A DNA stretch of 37,650 nucleotides. Source: Cycloclasticus sp. symbiont of Bathymodiolus heckerae (GTDB lineage: Bacteria > Pseudomonadota > Gammaproteobacteria > Methylococcales > Cycloclasticaceae). Positions within the stretch are counted from its first letter, which is position 1; the number at the start of each line of letters is the position of its first letter. The stretch lies in assembly GCA_002101235.1 (NCBI GenBank), contig LWTL01000104.1, positions 1 through 37,650 of the forward strand. Direction: 5' to 3'. Position numbers and translations under genes: made by a program. Below the pieces are notes generated by a model, which was not told where the DNA came from, made no database searches, and worked only from the letters and a program-made list of their open reading frames with translations. Shown in pieces: positions 9,501-16,989 of this stretch.

Positions 9501-10384
9501 GGCGACACTGCACGGCTAGGCTGCGAGCTAAGTTCGGGGCTAGACACGGTATTACTCGAAAAGCCCGTTGTATTTAAAATAATACTCGCCTGACTCGTCA
9601 GCAATAAATCATTCACCAAAGCCAACGATTCCGCATTTTTTAATGAATTAATGGCGATAGGCAACACGTTTAAATTCGCTGCTTCTAAACACGTTATTAA
9701 CGCATCAAACATCGCCGTATTACCGCTTTGTAAATGGCTACGATAGAACAATAATAACGCCGTTGGCGCATCAGGATTTTGCTGCCAGCGCTGTTGCCAA
9801 TCTGCCAAACTGGCGTGTGCTTTGCTGGGCATATACAACATGCACGTGGGTAATGTGCGTGGCTCTTGCCAGTCAGTCGTTTGTGAAAAGTATTGCGCCC
9901 CAAGGTATTGAAGCAACTGACGATGGTTATCTACACCCCCCTCTCTAAGGTAACGCCAAACACGAAACGCCTCTGCCGAACCAACGGTTGAAGCATCTAA
10001 CAAGGCTTGGTCTAAGGCATCATCCCCCGGCACAATAATTAAGCGACGGTTTTGCGATGGCTTAGCCGCAGCGGCCCAGTCCACCAAACGTTCTAAACCA
10101 TATTGCCAATAGTTTTTACCGCCCAGTAGCGACAATACAATAAGCTCTGCATGTTCCAGCACACTGGCTTCGTACAAATCAAACGCGGCGGGTTTTGTTA
10201 GGTTCATCCAATTTGCCAAACGCACACTGGGGAACGAATCCGGCAACGATTCAACACTCGCGGCTAACGCCGATAAAGTGCCATCTGCCGCCGATAAAAC
10301 AATGATTTCAGCAGGCGTTTGCTGTAAATCGACAATGCCTTCATCGTCTGAAAAACCGCCCGGCTTTGCCGCTAATAAATGCAC
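6563..10384 (-). CDS. cobN: Cobaltochelatase large subunit CobN
   Basis: CobN is the porphyrin-binding subunit (related to BchH/ChlH) of the ATP-dependent chelatase that inserts cobalt into hydrogenobyrinic acid a,c-diamide. The 1273-residue protein starts with the CobN-type MHLLAAKPGGFSDDEGIVDL. It carries HVGKHGNLEWLPGKGNALS, the segment LGPTPHFYPFIVNDPGEGAQ and FRVFGSKPGAYGAGLQGLID, all characteristic of the family. It is not truncated. It would need AAA+ and VWA partner subunits; the fused ChlI/ChlD protein at 25016-26725 is the obvious candidate. It sits 5 bases after cobW and overlaps cobQ by 4. This late-insertion chelatase coexists with the early-insertion chelatase CbiX at 13611-14735. 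Confidence 0.96.
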   Translation of the reverse strand: MHLLAAKPGGFSDDEGIVDLQQTPAEIIVLSAADGTLSALAASVESLPDSFPSVRLANWMNLTKPAAFDLYEASVLEHAELIVLSLLGGKNYWQYGLERLVDWAAAAKPSQNRRLIIVPGDDALDQALLDASTVGSAEAFRVWRYLREGGVDNHRQLLQYLGAQYFSQTTDWQEPRTLPTCMLYMPSKAHASLADWQQRWQQNPDAPTALLLFYRSHLQSGNTAMFDALITCLEAANLNVLPIAINSLKNAESLALVNDLLLTSQASIILNTTGFSSNTVSSPELSSQPSRAVSPFVVDVPVLQLMLASSNEAYWQSYSQGLSSRDIAMQVVLPEMDGRITTRAISFKSEAYYSKRCQLSVVRYVLHQERAEFVAELAVRYCALTKKDNAQKRVALILANYPTKDGRIGNGVGLDTPASTLNILNAMKAAGYPLQDIPDDGNALIEALLESVTNNPNTLHQLPCWQSLCVDEYNGFFAALPLKTQQAVLERWGTPDKDPKYREHRLMIAGIRLGETFVGIQPARGFNLDLLANYHDPDLVPPHSYLAFYFWLRHCYQIDAVIHVGKHGNLEWLPGKGNALSATCWPDVILGPTPHFYPFIVNDPGEGAQAKRRTQAVIIDHLMPPMTRAEVYGDLAELENLVDEYYQALGMDARREQWLRDKILQQIRQTHVLEELNITQQNDDELLEQLDAYLCDIKEAQIRHGLHILGQLPANDKLADTLVALVRLPRGVDNMGKGLLHNLVDDLNLAPFDPLKNEQAVWSGNKPDVLQTISNSAWRTEADTRERLELYALELINKYVLGDQEIDAMVQASLPNTSQQLTFIKNTVLAALHRSVEQETSALLKGLSGRFIEPGPSGAPTRGRLDTLPTGRNFFSVDNRSIPSKAAWAIGKLSADALIERHLQDHGDYPVQLGLSVWGTATMRTGGDDIAQAFALMGVKPIWAVGSQRVIDIEIIPSMLLQRPRVDVTLRVSGFFRDAFPNVMRLFDTAVLAIATLDEPGNSNTIKQHVTARAQELSEQGMSEEEAFREASFRVFGSKPGAYGAGLQGLIDERCWESTKDLAEAYVNWGGYAYGSGELKDGVQAKRAFQQQLSQVDTVAHNQDNREHDILDSDDYYQFQGGMSNAVSVFKGVAPVVYHNDHSNPAAPKIRTLKEELNRVIRSRVLNPKWQNAMREHGYKGAFEMAASVDYLFAYDATTQLIDNYQYEQVADSLIFDEKNQAFLRDNNVNALEEMAERLLEATQRNMWSDSEEYAEKLQGLLLDLDNQKEGAQ

Positions 10385-10389
10385 TTAAC

Positions 10390-11466
10390 TTAAATAACTG
10401 CTACAGACAACGCATCCGTTATCACTTGTTCAGTCACGTCTTTACAGATAACAACTAAGCGAGTTTGTCTTGGCTCATCGGCTGTCCATAAGCGGTCAAA
10501 GTGTAAGTCTAAGCGTTTGCCAACAGCCTGTACAACTTGGCGCATGGGCTTATTTGGTATCGCTGCAAAGCCTTTTGCTCTGTAAATATTGTGGTTTTGT
10601 AGCAAGCCATTTAAAGCCTGTTGAAAACGTTCAATATCCACTTCGCCTAAGGTAATAACGTACGAGTCAAAATGATCGTGTGCATGCTCGTGATGATGGC
10701 CGTGCTCGTGGTGATGGTCGTGGTGATTATGCACGGCATCTATGCGTTCTTCAGCAGCCGATTCAATACCAATTAACACGTCCAACTGTACGTCACCGTG
10801 GTCCACATACAATGTTTTAACGGCATCTGGCACGGCGTGTTGCACAATCGCTTTAACGCGCTCTTTTTGGGCGTTATCCAATAAATCACTTTTACTCACC
10901 ACAACAAGGTCTGCGGCACTTAGTTGGTCATCCAACAGTTCACGCAAACTTGGGTCGTGTTCTAAGCTATCATCTGCCAAACGCTGCGCTTCAACCAACG
11001 CCTCATCGTCTGCAAAACGGCCAGCAGAAACAGCGGGGCCATCAATAACGGTAATAACCGCATCCACCGTGCAATGCTTTTTAATTTCAGGCCAGTTAAA
11101 TGCCTGCACTAATGGTTTAGGAATAGCCAAACCCGATGTTTCAATCAATATATGATCAATATCATCACGGCGTTCTATTAGCTCTAACATCACCGGTAAA
11201 AACTCTTCTTCCACCGTGCAACAAATACAGCCATTCGCCAGTTCGTAAATACCATCGCCCAGTGAAGCCGACTCCGCCTCGCCATCTTCACAATCTAACG
11301 GACAATTTCTCAGTAAGTCAGCGTCAATATCCAGCTCGCCAAACTCGTTCACAATAACCGCAATGCGCTTGCCTGCCGCTTGTTTAATGACATTCGACAA
11401 TAAAGTGGTTTTACCGCTACCTAAAAAACCAGTAACAATAGTGGCAGGTATTTTATTCAGGTTCAT
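10390..11466 (-). CDS. cobW: CobW-type metallochaperone GTPase (COG0523)
   Basis: CobW proteins are GTPases thought to deliver cobalt to the late chelatase. The 358-residue protein has a Walker A motif GFLGSGKTT (about 13-21), the metal-binding CxCC motif in NGCICCT (C80, C82, C83), ETSGLAIPKP, and SKSD as the guanine-specificity motif. A long His-rich linker (about 243-267, alternating His/Asp/Glu) precedes the CobW C-terminal domain. The linker probably binds Co or Zn. It lies 36 bases after the porin and 5 bases before cobN, which supports a cobalt-delivery role for CobN. The metal preference cannot be read from sequence. Confidence 0.93.
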   Translation of the reverse strand: MNLNKIPATIVTGFLGSGKTTLLSNVIKQAAGKRIAVIVNEFGELDIDADLLRNCPLDCEDGEAESASLGDGIYELANGCICCTVEEEFLPVMLELIERRDDIDHILIETSGLAIPKPLVQAFNWPEIKKHCTVDAVITVIDGPAVSAGRFADDEALVEAQRLADDSLEHDPSLRELLDDQLSAADLVVVSKSDLLDNAQKERVKAIVQHAVPDAVKTLYVDHGDVQLDVLIGIESAAEERIDAVHNHHDHHHEHGHHHEHAHDHFDSYVITLGEVDIERFQQALNGLLQNHNIYRAKGFAAIPNKPMRQVVQAVGKRLDLHFDRLWTADEPRQTRLVVICKDVTEQVITDALSVAVI

Positions 11467-11502
11467 AAGCTCTCTGTTTTAATTATTTTAGGACGGTGTT
11501 GT

Positions 11503-12735
11503 TTAGTAATTATAAGTCAATATCGCACGTAGCTGATGGTCTTTACCCGCTACATTCTTATCGTTAACGTGTGCATAAACGAAATCAAGCATCGCCGTAT
11601 CGCTCCACCCATAACTTAGGTATATATCCGTCTCTTCCACATCGTAATCAGACTTATCGCGTGCATTAAATTGCCCAAAAGCGCTGCCTAATGTTACGTG
11701 ATGGCTTACCGCATATTCCAAACCAATAAGCACCGCTTCGGCTCTATCGCCTGCAACAGCGTCCAACGTTTGATCTTCCATAGATGTAAAAAACGCACCA
11801 CCGCCAAGACTTGGCAATGCACCGTTATTCGTATGGTTGCGGTTATACGCAAAGGTTGCCGTTATATCGTTATAGTTTATGGCCGATAAAACACCCCACG
11901 TTTTTGCATCCACCACGCCCATATTGCGCGAGCCAATGTCTTCACCCCAATCTGCTTGTACTGCAACGGTATATTCAATATTACCCATGTTTCCGCTGTG
12001 GCTTATATCGGCATATATAATTTGCACATTATCCGTCACGTTGTAATACCAAAGGCTCGTTTCAGCAAAGTCACCTTCGTGCGCAACCCACGCCAACCAA
12101 GAACGGTGACCATCGCCACCAAACGCATCGCCTACACCTTCAAAATGCGATTGATCCAAACCATTTTCCCAGCCGCTCATCGTACGAACAAAACCCGCAC
12201 CTGCGTGTAAGTTATCCGCCAAATGAAACTCAGCAAGGTACGCTTCAAACAAATTCGGCACCAAGCGAAGGTCATCACTGTCCATATGCGGTGTATCGAG
12301 TCTTTGGCGGCCTAAGTTAGCTTCAAACGAATCAAAAGACAGTATTAAATGCGCCTCTCCCAGCATTAAATAACCGTCAGTTCTTTCGTTAAAAAAGTCA
12401 CCGTGCACACGGTCATCATTGCTACGATTTAAACCTGCGCCCACTGTTCCAAAAAGCGCCGCATGAAACGTTACATGCTCGTTAACAGCAAAGTAGCAAC
12501 CTAACTCGCCACCAACAGCATTCGCCGCCAGTGTATTAACCGCACCAAGAGACGAACGCATAGCACCTGCTCGCAACCTGCCACTACAACCAGACTGTTT
12601 GCCAAAATGCTCAACCACCTGATGAGGCGCTGCATAAAAATTATAAGGAAGGCTCGGCCGTTCAGCAGGGCTATGCGCCCAAACAGATTGGCTTAATACG
12701 ATAAAAAAGACCGCGTAAAATTTATTAAAACTCAC
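11503..12735 (-). CDS. OprD-like outer membrane porin, first gene of riboswitch-1 operon
   Basis: The product is a beta-barrel protein with alternating strands and a C-terminal aromatic end (LRAILTYNY), as outer membrane barrels have. I prefer the GTG start at 12735 (410 residues) to a longer frame opening at a TTG at 12783. AAGGA lies 7 bases upstream of the GTG, and it gives a clean signal peptide (SFNKFYAVFFIVLSQSVWA, cleavage likely before HSP). The segment EANLGRQRLDTPHMDSDD followed by LRLVPNLFEAY resembles Opr-family porins. It leads an operon of cobW, cobN and later B12 genes behind a cobalamin riboswitch. It may therefore admit cobalt or another precursor. That is inference, and no TonB box or plug is visible. 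Confidence 0.85.
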   Translation of the reverse strand: MSFNKFYAVFFIVLSQSVWAHSPAERPSLPYNFYAAPHQVVEHFGKQSGCSGRLRAGAMRSSLGAVNTLAANAVGGELGCYFAVNEHVTFHAALFGTVGAGLNRSNDDRVHGDFFNERTDGYLMLGEAHLILSFDSFEANLGRQRLDTPHMDSDDLRLVPNLFEAYLAEFHLADNLHAGAGFVRTMSGWENGLDQSHFEGVGDAFGGDGHRSWLAWVAHEGDFAETSLWYYNVTDNVQIIYADISHSGNMGNIEYTVAVQADWGEDIGSRNMGVVDAKTWGVLSAINYNDITATFAYNRNHTNNGALPSLGGGAFFTSMEDQTLDAVAGDRAEAVLIGLEYAVSHHVTLGSAFGQFNARDKSDYDVEETDIYLSYGWSDTAMLDFVYAHVNDKNVAGKDHQLRAILTYNY

Positions 12736-12741
12736 AAAATA

Positions 12742-12796
12742 TTCCTTCTGCGCCCGTCGCACAGTAAAAGATAATAAAATCAATAAGCAGAAGGAA
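12742..12796 (-). promoter_or_regulatory. Anti-Shine-Dalgarno hairpin of riboswitch 1 (expression platform)
   Basis: On the minus strand TTCCTTCTGC (12796-12787) is perfectly complementary over 10 bases to GCAGAAGGAA (12751-12742), with a 35-base loop. The downstream arm contains the AAGGA ribosome-binding site of the porin GTG start at 12735. The structure would hide the site and is a plausible translational off-state for the upstream aptamer. It also supports the chosen start. Confidence 0.65.
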
Positions 12797-12867
12797 GAAT
12801 ATACACAGCAGGCAAGAACGCCTACGAATGATAGCTACAGCCCTCCGCCGCTCATTGCCAATTGTTA

Positions 12868-13038
12868 AAGGTAGGTCTCCGGACTCATAAGTGGCTTGCG
12901 CCTATTTAGCACCTTCCCATATTGCAGCAATAAAGTGGTTATTAGCTAAACATTTACTTAATTACCGTTGCGGGGGCAGCGTCGGATTATAAACTTCACC
13001 GAACTTCCCTATTAAGCCTAAAAGGCACCTGTAACGTG
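12868..13038 (-). promoter_or_regulatory. Cobalamin riboswitch 1
   Basis: Read on the minus strand, the order of conserved elements is that of a cobalamin (AdoCbl-type) riboswitch: GGTGCC (13029-13024), TTAATAGGGAA, the B12 box GCTGCCCCCGCAACGGT (12980-12964) and AGTCCGGAGACCTACC near 12890-12870. It lies between a promoter at 13045-13073 and the porin gene, so binding of B12 should repress the porin-cobW-cobN-cobQ-cbiB-cobD-cysG-bluB operon. Confidence 0.95.
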
Positions 13039-13044
13039 GGGTGT

Positions 13045-13073
13045 ATTGTATGAATCACTAGGGGTAAAATCAA
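13045..13073 (-). promoter_or_regulatory. Sigma-70-type promoter of riboswitch-1 operon
   Basis: On the minus strand TTGATT (13073-13068) and TACAAT (13050-13045) are separated by exactly 17 bases. Transcription would start near 13038, right at the 5' edge of the riboswitch aptamer. Confidence 0.7.
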
Positions 13074-13307
13074 GTTTATGAATACCTCGACATAATTCTC
13101 TTTTAATAGTTTTTTCAGGTCTATTAAAAGACCATTTTGAGCGTCTATGTTAATCACATTCTTTTAAGAATAATAAGTTTTTGAAGCCCCTAAGTTCATT
13201 AAAAAGAAACAACTAATGTTTAAGGTGTGTTGTTATTGAAAAAACCAATAGGCTCAGAGTAAAGCTCCCCTTTTTTAAAGCAGCCCCTAGAGTTCGTCTA
13301 GATATGA
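13074..13307. other. Intergenic DNA with no recognised gene
   Basis: This AT-rich stretch lies between the riboswitch-1 promoter and the IS3 fragment. I see no open frame with coding character, no riboswitch on the plus strand and no RNA gene. Confidence 0.5.
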
Positions 13308-13427
13308 GGTTCCCCCGCGAAACTGGATACCAAAAATAACTACATTAGAGTCCAACATAAGTAGAAAGAAAAACGCCTTTACTAAAGCGTTTAAACTAGA
13401 AGCCTTGAGGCTGGCAGAACACCCCAA
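13308..13427 (+). pseudogene. 5' end of an IS3-family orfA (remnant)
   Basis: From 13363 one frame reads RKKNAFTKAFKLEALRLAE then HPN, the N-terminal helix of IS3-family OrfA proteins. The upstream GGTTCCCCCGCGAAACTGGATACC resembles an IS left end followed by a short leader. The frame is lost after about 13427, so only the start of the element survives. It differs from the IS3 copy at the window ends, of which only the 3' part is seen. The rest up to cbiX (13428-13610) holds no recognisable gene, only a possible TAGAAT -10 box near 13575 without a clear -35. Confidence 0.6.
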
Positions 13428-13610
13428 TACATGCATTGCGTACCTTGCCAGGGATTTATATTTAAAGGGGACGCGGTGAATTCAATCAGAAAACACAACA
13501 CTTAGGTTAAAAAGCAGCCTCCCATGAAACAAAACCTCCATAGCTTTAATATTTCAATCCACGTTAATAGCGTAGAATTAGCGGCTAACTTTTAATTCGA
13601 TGAAATCACC

Positions 13611-14735
13611 ATGAGTCTTATACAAAACCTTCCTAGCCATTGCGGTATTTTAATTTGCGGGCACGGTAGCCGCGCTAAAATTGCTGAAGAGGAATTCAGC
13701 TTGTTGGCAAAAGGTTTGCGTGAGCGTTTCCCTTCCGCTAAGGTTGAGTACGGTTTTTTAGAGTATTCTTCACCGAATATTCATATGGCACTGGATAAGT
13801 TAATTGCCCAAGGCGTTACGCATATTTACGCGGTTCCCGGTATGTTGTTTGCAGCAACTCATGCTAAAAATGATATTCCATCGGTACTGACAACGTACCA
13901 AAAAAAGCACCCGCAGCTGACTATTGAATACGGGCAGGAACTGGGCTTACAAGACAACATGATTAATGCGTTTCAAACGCGTATTTTAGAATCGCTTGGC
14001 TTGAACGAAACCCCAAGCACCGGCGATTTATACGACACGATGTTGGTTGTTGTTGGGCGAGGAACATCGGTTGTTGAAGCCAATGCCGAAGCAACAAAGT
14101 TAACCCGTATTGTTTGCGAGAACTTGGGCTTTGGTTGGTCGGAAACTGTATATTCTGGCGTTACCTACCCGTCTGTTGGGCGTGGTTTAGACATGGCGGC
14201 AAAACTTGGTTTTAAGAAAATAGTGGTTGCGCCCTACTTCTTATTTGGCGGCAAATTGATTGACCGTATTTATGCCTATGTTGATACCGTTGCAGAACAA
14301 ATACCGGATATAAACTTTATTAAAGCGGATTATTTACGCGACCAAGCGTTTGTTATTGATACGTTTATTTCACGTATTGAGGAAATTATTGATAACGATA
14401 AGCAAGCACACGGCCAGCTAAACTTAATGCAAGACTTTAAAGACCGCCTTGAGCGCGGCGAAATAGACGTTCACCATCATCATGCTGAGTTTAAAGAAGA
14501 CGATAGCAGTGCGCACAGTCATTCACATGAGCATAGCCACTCTCACGACAATGATCATTCGCATGGGCATTCACACGCGCCATATAAGCACATTGCCCAT
14601 CCACACGGCCCAAGGACGATGATTAACGACAATGTTTGTTGTTGTTTTATGGGACAGTTTCCTGCATCGGTTATTGAGGAAGAGAAACGTGTGAAGGTTG
14701 AGAAGGCTGGTACGCCTAGTTGTAAGAAGAATTAG
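13611..14735 (+). CDS. cbiX: Sirohydrochlorin cobaltochelatase, long form (CbiX-L)
   Basis: CbiX inserts Co2+ into sirohydrochlorin, the first step of the early-insertion (anaerobic) B12 route. The 374-residue protein holds two CbiX-type domains. Domain 1 has LICGHGSRA (H18) and LFAATHAKNDIP (H84), the metal-handling histidines. Domain 2 (about 143-260) has VVVGRGTS in place of the GHGS motif and VAPYFLFGGKLIDRI. A His-rich segment follows (about 287-332), then three consecutive cysteines (C343-C345, NVCCCFMGQ). Known long CbiX proteins have a His-rich region and a cysteine cluster that can hold an Fe-S centre; whether three adjacent Cys do this is unknown. It is a single gene, transcribed opposite to both operons, with no riboswitch upstream. 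Confidence 0.92.
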   Translation: MSLIQNLPSHCGILICGHGSRAKIAEEEFSLLAKGLRERFPSAKVEYGFLEYSSPNIHMALDKLIAQGVTHIYAVPGMLFAATHAKNDIPSVLTTYQKKHPQLTIEYGQELGLQDNMINAFQTRILESLGLNETPSTGDLYDTMLVVVGRGTSVVEANAEATKLTRIVCENLGFGWSETVYSGVTYPSVGRGLDMAAKLGFKKIVVAPYFLFGGKLIDRIYAYVDTVAEQIPDINFIKADYLRDQAFVIDTFISRIEEIIDNDKQAHGQLNLMQDFKDRLERGEIDVHHHHAEFKEDDSSAHSHSHEHSHSHDNDHSHGHSHAPYKHIAHPHGPRTMINDNVCCCFMGQFPASVIEEEKRVKVEKAGTPSCKKN

Positions 14736-14816
14736 TTTTCGGGGTTTTTCTTTAGGGCTCCTATAGCAGCGCCTTTAATAGTTTCGATTTAAAACGAGTA
14801 TTTATTTTAAAGGCTT

Positions 14817-14842
14817 TCGCCCTGTGGGCGAGTTGCTTTTTT
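14817..14842 (+). terminator. Intrinsic terminator after cbiX
   Basis: TCGCCC-TGT-GGGCGA forms a 6-bp stem with a 3-base loop (14817-14831), followed by GTTGCTTTTTT. It lies about 80 bases after the cbiX stop, in the left arm of the repeat. Confidence 0.6.
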
Positions 14843-15340
14843 GTCTGTAGCAACAAAGTAACCAAAAAAATGCCACCCTAACGCCTCACCTACGGTTCCC
14901 TCAGCACCATCTGTTTTTACAACTGCTGTGGAACTCACCCGACAAAGCACGGGCTCAGACAACCACAACAGAAAGCCTTGTAAAAATAAATGGTACTTCG
15001 GTGAGGCAAAATGGGACCCAAGGTCAAAAGAACAAATAAACCGAAGTTTCACCTTTGTTCGCGCTTAAATTATTGAATGATTTCGGATACGTGAGCGCGT
15101 TGTTTGAGCCTGTTTTCTAGATGAGTTTAGCGTGAACCCGAAATGATTTAATAATTTGCGATTGGGCTGCTTTTTCTTTGGTTCGTTTTTAGTCGAGTTA
15201 CAGATGACTTTTATCTGCATAAAGAGACTTATCCCTTGTGCTTTTGGGTGTGCAACACCAAGGTATAAGCCTCAATAAGGCAGAATAACCCCTCTGCCAA
15301 ACTGAGACTAAAAGAAATGAATGCCCCAGCGGCAGCGAAT

Positions 15341-15366
15341 AAAAAAGCAACTCGCCTAAAAGGCGA
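15341..15366 (-). terminator. Intrinsic terminator after the cob operon (cobM)
   Basis: On the minus strand TCGCCT-TTT-AGGCGA (15366-15352) is followed by GTTGCTTTTTT. It starts about 30 bases after the cobM stop and lies in the right arm of the repeat. Confidence 0.65.
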
Positions 15367-15397
15367 AAACTCTTAAATACAATTAAAGGCTAACCCC

Positions 15398-16213
15398 TTA
15401 TCCTTTCTTAACGTGATGCCCCAAATTATTCTCTATAGACCTTGGCTTTTCTGGTTTCACTTTTGGGCGATAAATATGCGCTTTGTTTTCGTCGTATAAA
15501 TACGAGTCATTAAAGTCATCACCGGCTAACACATGCCCTACTAAAATAAGTGATGTACGGGTGAATTTTTTATCTCTTACCTTTTTCACAATATCTTTTA
15601 GCGTGCCGGTTACTTTATCTTCATCGGGCCACGATGTTCTGTAACACACGGCTACGGGGCAATCTTCTCCGTAATGCGGTATGAGTTCTTCTACAATTTT
15701 GTGGATACGTGTAACGCCTAAGTGTATGGCAAGTGTTGCGCCACTGGCGGCGAGTGCTGGCAATCGTTCGCGTTCTGGAAACGGTGTTTTGCCTTCGTAA
15801 CGGGTCATAATAATGGTTTGTGAAACGCCCGATAAGGTGAGTTCTTTACCTAACCAAGCCGCAGATGCGGAGGTGGCGGTAACGCCGGGGATAATTTCAA
15901 ACGGTATATCTAATGCCTTTAAGCGCCTAATTTGCTCGCCTATTGCGCCGTATAACGATGGGTCGCCGCAGTGAACACGGGCTACATCTTGCCCAGCTTT
16001 ATGCGCTTGTTCTATATGTGCGATTATTTCTTCTAGATCTATTGATGCGCTGTCTATAATTTTATCGGCGGTGTTTTCGGCACTCGCAAAAACTTCTCTG
16101 GGCACTAAAGAACCGGCATATAAAATAACGGGGCACGATTCAATTAAACGCTGCCCTTTTAAGGTGATTAATTCGGGGTCACCGGGGCCTGCTCCAATAA
16201 AATAAACGGTCAT
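15398..16213 (-). CDS. cobM: Precorrin-4 / cobalt-precorrin-4 C11-methyltransferase CobM/CbiF
   Basis: This SAM-dependent tetrapyrrole methylase adds the C11 methyl group. The 271-residue protein opens with VYFIGAGPGDPELITLKGQR, then YAGSLVP, VHCGDPSLYGAIGEQ, PGVTATSASAAWLGKELTLS and MTRYEGKTPFPERE. These are hallmarks of CobM/CbiF and separate it from the related CobI and CobJ. The C-terminus has a short basic tail. The start overlaps the cobJ stop by 4 bases. It is the last gene of the riboswitch-2 operon and ends just before a terminator hairpin. Sequence alone does not show whether the natural substrate contains cobalt. Confidence 0.94.
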   Translation of the reverse strand: MTVYFIGAGPGDPELITLKGQRLIESCPVILYAGSLVPREVFASAENTADKIIDSASIDLEEIIAHIEQAHKAGQDVARVHCGDPSLYGAIGEQIRRLKALDIPFEIIPGVTATSASAAWLGKELTLSGVSQTIIMTRYEGKTPFPERERLPALAASGATLAIHLGVTRIHKIVEELIPHYGEDCPVAVCYRTSWPDEDKVTGTLKDIVKKVRDKKFTRTSLILVGHVLAGDDFNDSYLYDENKAHIYRPKVKPEKPRSIENNLGHHVKKG

Positions 16214-16986
16214 AGTTTTTTCCTATAGCCACGCGGTGTGTACACCCACTCGCTGGAGCCGTTAACGATGTGTTGCGTTTCGCTATTACCAACGGTGACG
16301 AGCGTGAACATGTCGATGTCTTTGGCATCTAGCTCATCTAAGCGAATAATGGTGATGGACTCGTCTTCACGCGTGAGTTGGCGGCCAACTAATACGGGTG
16401 TACTGGCGGGTCTATATTCCAGCAAAATGTCGCGTGCGGTGTTTATTTGCCAATCGCGTTTTTTGGAACGCGGATTATAAAACGAGACGACAAAATCGCC
16501 CTGCCCACAGGCATGTAAACGTTTCAAAATCGTTTCCCACGGGGTGAGCAAGTCGGACAGTGAGATGGTACAAAAATCATGCCCTAGCAATGCACCAACG
16601 CGGCTTGCACCGGCTTGCATGGCTGAAATACCGGGTACGACTTCTATATCTACATCTAACCATTCGGGATGCTTTTCTTTACCTTGTAACTGCTGATCGA
16701 GCAGTTCAAACACCAAGGTTGCCATCGCATAAATGCCTACATCGCCGCTTGAGATAAGCGAAGTTGTTTTGCCGCTTGCCGCTAAGTCTAACGCTAAGCG
16801 TGCGCGGCCAATTTCTTCGCCTAATGGCAAATCGTGATGTGTTTTTCCATCGCACACGCTGCCAAGCAGGTCTAAATACAAACCGTATGCGACTAAGTCT
16901 GTGCTTGCTTCAACAGCCGCTATGGCTTTGGGTATAACAAATTCTTTGTCGCCAGGACCTGTGCCTACTATGTATAGTTTTTTCAT
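16210..16986 (-). CDS. cobJ: Precorrin-3B / cobalt-precorrin-3 C17-methyltransferase CobJ/CbiH
   Basis: This enzyme methylates C17 and drives ring contraction. The 258-residue protein has LYIVGTGPGDKEFVIPKAI, VAYGLYLDLLG, SSGDVGIYAMATLVFELL, PGISAMQAGASRVGALLGHD followed by FCTISLSDLLTPWE, and SFYNPRSKKRDWQ, the clear signature of the CobJ/CbiH subgroup. No CobG-type monooxygenase is present to make precorrin-3B. Together with CbiG and CbiD this suggests the CbiH-type reaction on a cobalt-containing substrate. The gene starts 3 bases after the cbiG stop and overlaps cobM. Confidence 0.94.
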   Translation of the reverse strand: MKKLYIVGTGPGDKEFVIPKAIAAVEASTDLVAYGLYLDLLGSVCDGKTHHDLPLGEEIGRARLALDLAASGKTTSLISSGDVGIYAMATLVFELLDQQLQGKEKHPEWLDVDIEVVPGISAMQAGASRVGALLGHDFCTISLSDLLTPWETILKRLHACGQGDFVVSFYNPRSKKRDWQINTARDILLEYRPASTPVLVGRQLTREDESITIIRLDELDAKDIDMFTLVTVGNSETQHIVNGSSEWVYTPRGYRKKL

Positions 16987-16989
16987 TTT

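Larger units (their letters stand above)
14809..15374. repeat. Dispersed intergenic repeat element with inverted terminal arms
   Basis: The left arm (14809-14842) and the inverted right arm (15341-15374) share TTTTCGCC-type stems and GGCGAGTTGCTTTTTT. Inside, 15067-15086 and 15138-15157 form a second inverted repeat, matching at 18 of 20 positions around AAATTATT and ATTTCGG. The left half contains an open frame on the minus strand (14807-15052) that I regard as non-coding. The composition looks like the dispersed repeats common in gammaproteobacterial genomes; copy number cannot be seen here. It fills the gap between convergent cbiX and cobM. Confidence 0.65.

Noticed and set aside
12736-12783. 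Longer porin start at TTG 12783
   Set aside because: It would place 16 charged residues before the signal peptide, and the AAGGA site with the hairpin points to the GTG at 12735.
13428-13610. Possible riboswitch before cbiX
   Set aside because: None of the conserved cobalamin riboswitch elements is present on the plus strand.
14807-15052. 81-residue minus-strand open frame
   Set aside because: It lies wholly inside the repeat 14809-15374, ends in the terminator arm and has no ribosome-binding site. It looks like a frame that repeats of this kind leave open by chance.
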